A stretch of 64,000 bases of DNA, taken from contig OY992538.1 in NCBI GenBank assembly GCA_963921195.1, positions 86,055,904 to 86,119,903 of the forward strand, written 5' to 3'. This DNA is from Pegoplata infirma. Taxonomy: Eukaryota; Arthropoda; Insecta; Diptera; Anthomyiidae. Made by a program: the position numbers and the translations under genes. Shown in pieces: positions 1-10,045 of this stretch; the first letter of the stretch is position 1; each line of letters opens with the position of its first letter. Below the pieces are notes generated by a model, which saw only the letters and a program-made list of their open reading frames with translations, was not told where the DNA came from and searched no databases.

Positions 1-1742
1 TTTGTTTCAAGAGCAACCAAGAGGGCATGGAAAAGAAATGGAAATGGAAAAGATCCAATGTGCCAACGGAACCAATGTTTACGTTGATATCCTTCCCTCC
101 AAATGTTTGATTGTAAAATTCAAATATTACAGGACCGAAAATATATCTTGGAACCTCGTAGAAAGGGACATTTGGCTACTTAGGACATAACCAATAACAA
201 ATATACAGAAGCGACTGCTGCTCAGCCAATGGAAACCGCATTAAACACCATCTTAAGTCTATATAAGAGTGAGTTAGGTTTTAAGGGAAATACTGTCTGT
301 GATGGTTTTTTACCTTTTTACCGGCTTTAACATACTTTAAACATCAAGGCAAAAAAGTTAAATTAAAATTTGGAGAACACCACAAAATTTCTAGAAAAAA
401 CAATAACAATTTAGAAAAAGCCAATTAAAATCCAGAAAACTTCAATAGAAGTTATGTAAAGACTAATTAAGGCTCATAAATCACGATCAAGTGTCAGCTA
501 GATCCAGTTTTCTGAATATCAATTTGGTTTTCTAAACTTTTTTTTGCCTTGTCCAAATTTTAATCAGAATTCCTGAGTTTAAATTTCTGTTAACAGAGTT
601 TTATTAGAAAAAGTAGATAAATGTTAATCTTTTTTAAGCTAAATGTGCAAGTTCTCTCTTAATTTTCTTGAGCATTTTTTTAATTTCATAAAAAAAAATT
701 ATTTAGACAACTTATTTATCAGATATTTTAAATCGTATTTACCAGTAACCTGTTCTGTATCAGGTTATCGGTAACTCATTATTTATTAACAAGATGTAAC
801 CGGTTCTGTATTAGGCTATCGGTAACTCATTAGTAAAAACTTGGTAATAAGTCGCCATTACCGCCTGCATTCTATGTAATGAGGACTCGTTACCTGCTCG
901 ATTACTTCTTGTTAACAAATAATGAGTTACCGATAGCCTAATACAAAACTGGTTACATCTTGTTAATAAATAATGAGTTACTGATAACCTGATACAGAAC
1001 AGGTTACTGGTAAATACGATTTAAAATATCTGATAAGTTGTCTAAATATATATATTTTTTTAATGAAATTAAAAAAATGCTAAAGAAAATTTAGAAAGAA
1101 CTTGCACATTTAGCTTAAAAAAGATTAACATTTATCTACTTTTTCTAATAAAACTCTGTTAACAGAAATTCAAATTCAGGAATTCTGATTAAAATTGGGA
1201 CAAGGCAAAAGAAAGTTTAGAAAACCAAATTGATATTCAGAAAACTGGATCTAGCTGACACTTGATCGTGATTTATGAGCCTTAATTAGTCTTTACATAA
1301 CTTCTATTGTAGTTTTCTGGATTTTAATTGGCTTTTTCTAAATTGTTATTGTTTTTTCTAGAAATTTTGTGGTGTTCTCCAAATTTTAATTTAACTTTTT
1401 TTTGCCTTGTTGTTAAAATTATGTTAAAGCCGGTAAAAAGGTAAAAAACCATCACAGACAGTATTTCCCTTAAAACCTAACTCACTCTTATATAGACTAA
1501 GATGGTGTTTAATGCGGTTTCCATTGGCTGAGCAGCAGTCGCTTCTGTATATTTGTTATTGGTAATGTCCTAAGTAGCCAAATGTCCCTTTCTACGAGGT
1601 TCCAAGATATATTTTCGGTCCTGTAATATTTGAATTTTACAATCAAACATTTGGAGGGAAGGATATCAACGTAAACATTGGTTTCGTTGGCACATTGGAT
1701 CCATTTCCGCATTTGCCCGCTTGATTGCTCTTGAAATAAACG
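1..1742. mobile_element. Foldback element: 1.7-kb palindrome, left end outside the window
   Basis: Sequence 1-831 is repeated in inverted orientation at about 919-1742, with a unique centre of about 85 bp. For example, the start of the window (TTTCAAGAGCAA) reappears inverted at about 1727-1740, and the inner ends around 720-830 match 920-1020. The inner arms also contain direct copies of GAGTTACCGATAGCC-type sequence. No transposase is present; short open stretches in both arms mirror each other and look non-coding. The outer boundary on the left and any target duplication cannot be seen. Confidence 0.85.
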
Positions 1743-1804
1743 CGTTCAACATGAACTTGTTCAATTTCATATTGGCGGAAGTTGCCCCAAGTTAAAAATT
1801 TATT

Positions 1805-2060
1805 AAAAGTTAAAAATTTATTATTTGGTAGCATTTTTGTAAGGAGTGGAAAACAGATTATTTTTGAGCAACTGGTAGCTACTTATTTTTGGGACTAATG
1901 TATGCTGTTATTTGGTAGCATTTTTGTAAGTAGTTGGTAACGAGTTATTTTTGGGCTACTAGTAGCTTATTATTTGTGGTACTAATGTATGTAGTTTTTC
2001 AGTAGCATTCTCGTAAGCGAGTGGGTATGCGGTCATTACTCCAATGACATCGCCATGTTA
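1805..2060 (+). repeat. Degenerate tandem repeat of about 85 bp
   Basis: Three diverged units share TTTGGTAGCATTTTTGTAAG, a block ending TTATTTTTGGG and ACTAATGTATG (starts near 1823, 1910 and 1985). It follows directly on the palindrome and may be part of the same element. Confidence 0.6.
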
Positions 2061-2448
2061 AAATAATGAGTGTTTCACCAACATAGTAACTAGCTACCAC
2101 CATCTATTTAAAGGCGAAAACCTCATTACTTGGTAATAGAAGTTTTTACTGGGAAACTCTGTAAATACAGATACAGAGCCTTTTTCTGTAAAATTTTGGT
2201 TGCATTAAATGCATTTTACACATATATGTTAATTTACAGAAATTTCTTTGTTAAATGGTGCTTTATTTAACCAATATTTTACTAGAATTTATTTAACAGT
2301 TTTTTTTGTCCAAATCATTTTACAGAGTTTTTTAGTAAAATTACAAAAAAATGTTGCTAGCTGGAAAAGTATGGTGTACTCTGTTAAATTAGCAGAATTT
2401 TTCTGTAATTTAACAGAGTTATAATTTTAAGTGTATGTGCATGTAAAC

Positions 2449-2693
2449 CAATGGTTCCCAACCTTTTTTGCGCAGTGTCCCACTTTTAAGTTAAAACAAC
2501 TACAATGTCCCCCCAACACACAAGCAAACTTTTTGTTAAAATCATCAATTAGAAAAGTTTTCAACAATCAACTAAATAATTGAACTAAAATAATATTTTT
2601 TTTAGTTTACTTAACAAAAAAAATCTTAAAAATTTGCTTTTTGCCCCCTAAATTATTTAAATTGCCCCATAGTGGGGCGAGAATCAAAGGTTT
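2449..2693 (-). mobile_element. hAT-type MITE, truncated copy
   Basis: It begins with the intact terminal repeat CAATGGTTCCCAACCTTTT and ends in GAATCAAAGGTT, where the other terminal repeat is broken off. It is the same family as the complete copy at 5057-5384, in the opposite orientation. Confidence 0.75.
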
Positions 2694-2870
2694 CGAAATT
2701 TAGAAAAAGTATTTTGTACGAATTTCAAATTTTAAAGGAATCGACTAGTTCTACTTATATACTTTTCATATCGAAACGATATCGTTATAGGTATAGCTTT
2801 TCGATAAATTCTGAAAAATGGCGATTTAAATTATCGAAAGCGAAAACGATATCATATTTTTATGGAAAAA

Positions 2871-3112
2871 CGATCACACACACCCCTCTTCAAGCAAGTT
2901 TAGGTTTTGAAAAAATAGTGTTAAAATTGGGTAATAGCATTCCATTAATTCTTATTTAGAATTTTAAAATTCGTTAACACGAAAATCCTAGCTGATCCTG
3001 TTTTCGAGTTATTGCTAAATAATTACACTGTTCGACAACAAAAACCTCCCAGTGAAATATCCAACTGATTCTTATAGATTTTGCTCTCCTGACTTCAAAT
3101 CTGCGATCCAAA
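2871..3112 (+). repeat. Dispersed repeat shared with 28545-28790
   Basis: The stretch from CTCTTCAAGCAA through TTCGAGTTATTGCTAAATAA to TTTTGCTCTCCTG recurs at 28545-28790 in the same orientation with about one change in ten. Here it is preceded by AT-rich sequence with CGATATCG palindromes (2765-2870). Element type unknown. Confidence 0.7.
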
Positions 3113-3193
3113 TTTTTAGAGCACGTGCCGTTTTTGAGATATTCGCTGTTAAAAAGTCAAAAAACGAAAATTTGGGGGTCCACTGTTACATAT

Positions 3194-3431
3194 TCTTACG
3201 TTGCTTCCAAAAATAGAACTTGATTTCTTATAAAATGGACCTCCTGATTCCAAAATTGCAATACAAATTTTTCTAGCATGTTCTGTTTTCGAGATATTCG
3301 CGTGCAAAACTTTTCAAACGCGAATGTATTGAAAATGAAACATGCTAGAAAAATTTGAATTGCAGTTTTGGAATCAGGAGGTCCATTTTATATGAAATCA
3401 AGTCCTATTTTTTGGAAGCAACATAAGAATA
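3194..3431. repeat. Inverted repeat, arms about 100 bp, 35-bp loop
   Basis: The left arm 3200-3300 (from TTCTTACGTTGCTTCC to GTTTTCGAG) is matched in reverse by 3330-3431 with few mismatches. The arms contain GGACCTCCTGATTCC and its complement. It may be the terminal part of a foldback or MITE. Confidence 0.75.
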
Positions 3432-4830
3432 TCATAACGGTATCGTTTGGTTTATTGGGGCAGGGTATACAAATTTTGTTAACAAAATTAATAAAAAAAA
3501 TGCTTAAATTCTAACTCCATTATTAAAATTATTATATATTTAATTTACTGCTTTTTTGTCATCAAGTTCACAATATATTGTCTCTAGGTTATAAATAATT
3601 ACTCCTTGATAATAATCCTTTTTCTACAAATAATAACCTTCTTATCTAAATGAATCTTTAACCAATAAAAAACTCTATTTCAAAGTTTGCTACGGTTTAA
3701 TACAGCCGAATTGTTTATTATTGAAAATACAACCAGGAAGCTAAAATATTCCAATAATGACCATCTATAGAAAAAACAACAAATAAATATTCCCACACTA
3801 ACTTACAAATAGAATTTTCTATTTTCCTAGTTTTCGCTTAAATCGAACTAATATACACAAGGAAAATTCAGTTTACTTTTGTCTGTTCAAATGAAAACAT
3901 CAAATAAAATCCTAAAACTACTCGAAAAGACAAATAAAATGTGGAAATTTATAAAAAAATCATAAAATTAAAATTGAAAAAAATAAAATAAATAAAAAAT
4001 AATTCATTAAAAATTAATAATAATTTTGTAGATTTGTATTAAAAACTAAAATTAATTTACAAATAATAAATAATGTTCAAGAATAGTTAAAGTTTGTAGA
4101 ATTTTGTAATATTAAAAAAAAAAATACATACAAGAAGAAAATGTTAAAAACTTATTTAAATTTTGAGCATGTTTATAATAACGGTCAATTTAAAAAAATA
4201 ATATTAACAGTGGTTTATAAAAGAGTATGTTTATATTTTTTTTGTTGATTTCTTATTACATTGTCCGACAAATTCTAAATTTTGGCTGTACATATGAACC
4301 GGACCAAAAAATTGTGAGAGTAGGGCCGAAAATAGAAAAAAAACGTGTCTCGTAGTTTTTCTATATCAAATCGCGTTTTTGCGAAAAATTAAAAAAAAAA
4401 ATTGCACTAAAAAAAATGTTCACTAAAAATACAATTTTACATTTTTATGCATTTTGCGTATATCTCACGAACTTTTGGCTTTTAACAACCCCTACACTGA
4501 AAAAAAGGCTTGACTAACATTTAAGAAAAAATTTCTTTGAAAATATTCCATGAATTTTCCAAAAATTTACCTTAATTTAACTAAAAAATAAAAAAAATTC
4601 CTAACTATGAGGAAAAAAGTTTAGTTTCATAGTTTTCTTTAAATGGAATTCTTTCATAAAAATAAAAAAAAACTATTGCTGCCAAAGAAATTTTCCCCAA
4701 ATCTAGCAAACATACTTTTAAAACTTATTTCTTAAAAGTTTGTTTATACACAATTTAGTTCAAGTTTAGTTAAAATTAACTAAAAATATCTTCATCGTAT
4801 TTCTCTTCTTAGAATTGAGGAAGAGTACCT
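3432..4830. other. AT-rich DNA without recognised genes
   Basis: Long A/T runs and weak similarity to other non-coding parts of the window. No supported coding sequence or clear repeat boundary was seen. Confidence 0.6.
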
Positions 4831-4900
4831 CTTAGAATTTAGTTCATAACTTCTTAGAATTTAGTTCATAACTTCTTAGAATTTAGTTCATAACTTCTTA
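4831..4900 (+). repeat. 22-bp tandem repeat, three copies
   Basis: The unit CTTAGAATTTAGTTCATAAC plus TT occurs three times exactly at 4831-4896, with a fourth partial diverged unit. Confidence 0.9.
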
Positions 4901-5056
4901 GAACTTACAAGGAAAGTCTCCCTGGTGGCATCCTTTGAACTTCATGAAATTTTGATGTGTTGTTCAAAACGAAAATTAATTCGACACGTATTTGTTTTAG
5001 CGGCCTAAACTCATTTTTAGGGGGGGGGGGTTGTTTTTTTTTTTTTTTATTTACGC

Positions 5057-5384
5057 CAATGGTTCCCAACCTTTGATTCTCGCCCCACTGGGGGGCAATT
5101 TGAATGCTTCAGGGGGGCAACGAGCAAATTTTAAAGATTTTTTTTGTTGAATAAACCAAAAAAAATATAATTTTAGTTAAATTATTAAGTTGATTATTAA
5201 AAACTTTTTCTAAAAACTTTGTTTAAATGATGATTTTAACAAAAAAGTTTGCTTAACCACAAGTAAATTTCGAATTTTAAAACAAAATTGAAAAATTTAC
5301 AAATTTTTCTTGAGTGTAGGGGGGACATTGTAGATTTTTTAACATAAAAGTGGGGCACGGCGCAAAAAAGGTTGGGAACCATTG
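5057..5384 (+). mobile_element. hAT-type MITE, complete, 328 bp
   Basis: It has 18-bp terminal inverted repeats CAATGGTTCCCAACCTTT and AAAGGTTGGGAACCATTG, flanked by an exact 8-bp target duplication ATTTACGC at 5049-5056 and 5385-5392. Eight-base duplications with a CAnnGGTTCCC end are typical of hAT transposons. It has no coding sequence. Confidence 0.93.
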
Positions 5385-5412
5385 ATTTACGCCTATTTAC
5401 TCAAAATTAATA

Positions 5413-5653
5413 TCCCGTGTAAAAATCAATTTGATCTTATCAGATCTGATTTTATCTGATAATATTTAATTGCATCTGATTGTATATAATTTTATCTGAT
5501 CAGATATAATAAAATGTCAAATTTGTGCCAATGTTGACCAAATCCGAGATATAATTAGATCTCTATTTTGGTCATTTCAGATATAATTATATTTATTCTA
5601 ATATAAATAGATATAAACAGATCAGATAAGATCTAATCCATTTTTACACGGGA
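5413..5653. mobile_element. TIR element, 241 bp
   Basis: The ends are TCCCGTGTAAAAAT and ATTTTTACACGGGA. The interior is rich in TATCTGAT and ATCAGATA. The copy at 48188-48597 lacks it, which fixes the insertion site. No clear target duplication. Confidence 0.75.
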
Positions 5654-5811
5654 AAGGCTTATTTGGTATCAGATTAAAGGTATTTAAATTACCTATCTCA
5701 TGGTGCCAACAACATGCCCAAAAAGTTAATATTTTTCGACTTAATAACAAAATTGTCCTAAAGTGTTGGTATTTTACTCAATATGACGAAAAGTTGTGCA
5801 TGTGTGGACAC

Positions 5812-7885
5812 TAGGGTGCACCAAAAAAACGAAGTTGTTAGATATTGACCGGGCCCCCCTCTAGAAATGTGCATTTGGGGGTAAAAACATGTCTCACAAA
5901 ATTTTAGGAAAATCGGATATGGGTAAGACCTGCCGCATCGGCCCTGAAGTTTGAAAATCGAATTACAAGGGGAAAATATAACTTTTTATCCATTTTCTCA
6001 ATTTTTTCGATATTTTGAGTTAAGTTTGAATTCAAATGGTCACAGAATTGTGATTTGGAGTAAAATGTCTATCTAATAAGGCATTAAAAACTAAAATCGG
6101 TTGAAAATCAGCCAAGTTATTACAACTTCCCCAGGCAACTAACGTGTGTCAGACCATTTAATCAAGGGATTCGAGCCCCATTTTTGAAATTTATTGAAAT
6201 TATCTACTGTAACAACATTTTTTTATTCTTCAAGTCTCAATGTACTAAGAAGATAAATATTTTTCATATTGCGTTTTGCTAACTTGTTTTAAATAAATGC
6301 TAAAGTGGTCTGAATTTTTCAACACTATTTTAAAATCTCCAATTTTAAATTTTTATTTTTTTGTAAAAGAAATTTTAAAAAATCGACTATTGGAGTTTAA
6401 GGATTTGTTAAGCACATATAAGGGAATAAAAACCCCCAAAAATTGTAGGATTTGCTGTTTTCATTTGGCTATTACAGTGATGTAATTTCGGCGGATTTCG
6501 GGAAAGTAGTGATTTTTGGCACTTTTTTAGCTTTTAATTTTTTTTTTGTTTTTTTTTTACAAACTTCATATGTTTTGGACCGAATTATATCAACACGAGA
6601 CAGAATACTTCAATTCGCAAAATTAGTGCGAAATTGAGATATAAAAAATTGCCCCTGTTAAGGGTCAAAGGTCAAATTTTAGAAATTTAAAATTTTTAAA
6701 CATTAACAGATTTGCTAGGCGGATTTTGCTGAAACTACTTGATGTTATTTTAATTGGTCTAAACTATATGGCAAATAATTAAATTTTAGAAATTTAACCC
6801 TTAAGTGCTGTTGGGGCCTATAATTTTTTTCATTTAATGGAGATAATGTAAGTGTATTTTGTTCAAAGGGTCGAATAGGCCCCACCAGCACCAAAGGGTT
6901 AATATGCTGAATTTAAATAAAAATACATATGTTAAGACCTTTTATAATGACATCAAGTAGTTTCATATATTTCCACTCAGAAAATCTGTTAATGTTTAAA
7001 AATTCAAAATCTTCTAAAATTTGACCTTTGACCTTTAGTTGGGGCAATTTTTAATTTCTCAATTTTGCCCTAAATTTGCGAATTGAAGTATTCTATCTTG
7101 TGTTGATATAATTCGGTCCAAAACATATGAAGTTTGTAAAAAAAAAACAAAAAAAATAAATAAAAGCTAAAAAAAGTGCCAAAAATCACTACTTTCCCGA
7201 AATCCGCCGAAATTACATCACTGTAATAGCCAAATGAAAACAGCAAATCCTACAATTTTTGGGGTTTTTATTCCTTTATATGTGCTTAACAAATCCTTAA
7301 ACTCCAATAGTCGATTTTTTTAAATTTCTTTAACAAAAAAAATAAAAATTTAAAATTGGAGATTTGAAAATAGTGTTGAAAAATTCAGACCACTTTATCA
7401 TTTATTTAAAACAAGTTAGCAAAACGCAATATGAAAAATATTTATCTTCTTAGTACATTGAGACTTGAAGAATAAAAAAATGTTGTTACAGTAGATAATT
7501 TCAATAAATTTCAAAAATGGGGCTCGAATCCCTTGATTAAATGGTCTGACACACGTTAGTTGCCTGGGGAAGTTGTAATAACTTGGCTGATTTTCAACCG
7601 ATTTTAGTTTTTAATACCTTATTCGATAGACATTTTACTCCAAATCACAATCTGTGACCATTTGAATTCAAACTTAACTCAAAATATCGAAAAAATTGAG
7701 AAAATGGATAAGAAGTCATATTTTCCCCTTGTAATTCGATTTTCAAACTTCAGGGCCGATGCGGCAGGTCTTACCCACATCCGATTTTCCTAAAATTTTG
7801 TGAGACATGTTTTTACCCCCAAATGCAAATTTCTAGAGGGGGGCCCGGTCAATATCTAACAACTTCGTTTTTTTGGTGCACCCTA
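5812..7885. mobile_element. hAT-type foldback element, 2074 bp
   Basis: An almost perfect palindrome: arms of nearly 1 kb (5812 to about 6800 and about 6900-7885) around a centre near 6850. The termini are TAGGGTGCACC and GGTGCACCCTA, flanked by an exact 8-bp duplication GTGGACAC (5804-5811 and 7886-7893). Ends and duplication length fit the hAT superfamily. Short open stretches in the arms are mirrored and show no transposase similarity, so the element is non-autonomous. Confidence 0.92.
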
Positions 7886-8130
7886 GTGGACACGCTTTTT
7901 GCACACGAAGATAGGCTTTCTTAAGACCTTTCATTTGATTTCTTTGTAAAATATAAGAGATAAACTTAAAAAACTAAAAAATTACAGGGGGAAGACCCCC
8001 GTCATTTTTACCCCCTACATATGAATTTGGGCCGCTAAAAAAAATACGTGTTCCTTTATTTTTGCTGCTCTACAAAATAAAAGCAATTCCATAAAGATCG
8101 GCGGGTGACACTAGGGAAACTTTCCTTGTT

Positions 8131-8800
8131 AGTTAAAAAATCAAAATGGCAATATCTCGAAAACTAAGCGAGATAGTGCGAAACGGATGAAATTTCCATA
8201 AGAAAGTACAACAAAGTAAAATATGGAATAGCCTACACATCTGCCGGGGTCTCAAGACCATAATTTCGGATCATATATCGATAAATACTGCCGACACGCG
8301 AAAAAGTCCAACATCATTTTTGTAGCCATTTGTTTGTAGAACACTACCGCAAAATATCCGAAAGCCCTCCGAGTAATAGTTTTTGAGTTATCCAGTTTTT
8401 AAGATTCTCAAGACCCTATCAGACCCCTAATTCCTGTATCTCAAAAACTAAGCAAGTTAGAGCGAAATGGACAAAAGTTTTAGATCAAAACCTATGGTCC
8501 AACGGGGTCTCAAGTCAGTAGGGTCTGGACCCCAGGGTCCAGAACTTATAAAACTTAAAATATATATAAATGGCAAAAAAAAATCGTGTTTTGGACAAGT
8601 ATTTTTGCTTTAGACAATATTCCTGTTAGTTCGGGATTTATCAAAATTTTCACGAAGGTCCGCATTGTTTCATAAGGGACAATGAAATTTTTAAACACTG
8701 ATATGGCCGATAAGCCAAGACATCACAATCTTAAAATCGTCTCTTTTATATATATTTTAAGTTTCAGGCAAATGGGTTCATAAGGGTTAAGATACTTCAC
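8131..8800 (+). repeat. Dispersed repeats: 'ATATCTCGAAAACTAAG' family and part of the GGCCATATCAGTG family
   Basis: 8140-8560 is related to 49893-50230, sharing ATATCTCGAAAACTAAG, TTTGTAGAAC and TTCTCAAGACCCTAT. 8625-8790 matches, inverted, the repeat seen at 14615-15167 and 16612-17120, sharing the sequence complementary to CTTATCGGCCATATCAGTG. No gene. Confidence 0.6.
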
Positions 8801-9316
8801 TTGTCCGAATTAGATTTAATACAATTTTTTCGACTTAATTTACACTACTTTGGTGCACAACTTTATATTCGCATTTTTCGCGAAAATGCGAATTGATCTA
8901 CACTCTAATTAATTTTCATGTAAATTTACCCTGTTTATAGTAGGTAACTTGTCTCCTACTATAAACCGTGTAAAAATACTTGTTGTGTTTAAAGTGATAG
9001 ACACAAAGTATGTAAACGAACATATTCATGTGTCTACAAAATGCTTCGCAACAAAAATGTTTCAGAAAATTTTACACGTTTTGTGTCTAAATAAACATGT
9101 TTATTTAGTAAACTTAAAGTATAAATGCCTGGAAATACATGAAAATTATGTACATATACATTGAAATTGCTTTTTATAAAACCACCCTAACTTTTCCAAA
9201 TTCAAATATCAAAAAAAAATAAATGCAATTTTATATATTTTATTTAAAATAAAAAAGGCTAATGAAGGCTTAAAACAAACGTGTTAAAATTAAAAAAAAA
9301 AAGCTAAAACAAATAA
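8801..9316. other. AT-rich stretch, no recognised gene
   Basis: It contains ACACTCTAATTAATTTTCATGTAAATTTA and an interior weakly like 13290-13555, where a sequence ends in TTTTTTAGAGTGTAG. These may be two ends of one MITE family; otherwise nothing was seen. Confidence 0.4.
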
Positions 9317-10015
9317 AACAAGTAAGAGTGTTAAATTCGGCTGGGCCGAATCTTGTATACCCTCCAACATGCAAAAAAATAAAAAAAAAAAATGCAGGGG
9401 CGTTTTATTTTTTTTTTGGGGGGGGGGGTCAGGGGGTCGCTTGTAGTAATTGAGGGGGGCAAATTTTCCCTCGAATTTGTGTTTAAAAATTCATTCTTAT
9501 GCTTTTTGCACTAAAGAAATACAAGATTATCAGTATTTTAAAAAAATGTTTTATTCCACGCCCATAAAAGGGGGGCGGCCCGAAAAAACGTAATTTTCTA
9601 ATTCTCTAGGACCAAATGCAGGACTTTGAACTTTTTGTGGCATGAAAATGTTGCATTTGTTAAACAAAAACACAAAAAATCATGTAAAAATATGGTATTT
9701 TTCAGAGGTTGGTTTAGTTCTTCAAGGGGGAACTTTTTTCCCCCTGGTCCGATTTTGCTCATTTACGAACTTAACCTGCCTATGAACATAAGACATATTC
9801 GTGCCAAATGTCGGGAGTCTAGCTCTTTTATTTTGGACTGCATCGTGTTAACTACAGACGGACAGACGGACGGACGGACATCGCTAGAATGTCTTAGAAT
9901 CGATCACTGATCATAAATATATATACTTTATGGGGTCCTAGACCGATATTTTGATGCCTTACACACGGAATGACAAAGTGAGTATACCCCCATACTGTAG
10001 TTGGAGGGTATAAAA
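9317..10015 (+). repeat. Dipteran dispersed repeat 'A' (GAGGGTATA / GGAC-run family), complete
   Basis: It starts AACAAGTAAGAGTGTTAAAT with a GGCTGGGCC-containing hairpin and TATACCCTCCAAC, and ends GTTGGAGGGTATA. It carries a G run, (GGAC)n at about 9860-9880 and ATCGATCACTGATC. Further copies lie at 18371-19051, 21405-23457 (broken) and 48896-49375. No protein is encoded. Confidence 0.8.
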
Positions 10016-10045
10016 ATGAATTAAAAATGTAACCGAAAACATTTC

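Larger units (their letters stand above)
4904..8130 (+). repeat. Dispersed repeat interrupted by three later insertions
   Basis: The pieces 4904-5056, 5385-5412, 5654-5811 and 7886-8130 line up with the continuous copy at 48188-48597. Shared blocks include AAAATTAATTCGACACG, TACTCAAAATTAATAT, TTTGGTATCAGATT, CCTTTCATTTGAT and AAAGATCGGCGGGTGACAC. The gaps are filled by a hAT MITE (5057-5384), a 241-bp TIR element (5413-5653) and a 2.07-kb foldback (5812-7885). The repeat is therefore older than all three. No coding capacity. Confidence 0.75.

Noticed and set aside
2672..2959. Open frame of 95 codons
   Set aside because: It crosses the border of a MITE and a dispersed repeat; no conserved motif.
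9626..9910. Open frame of 94 codons
   Set aside because: Lies inside dispersed repeat A; the TDGQTDGRT part is translation of the GGAC microsatellite, also seen in inverted copies.
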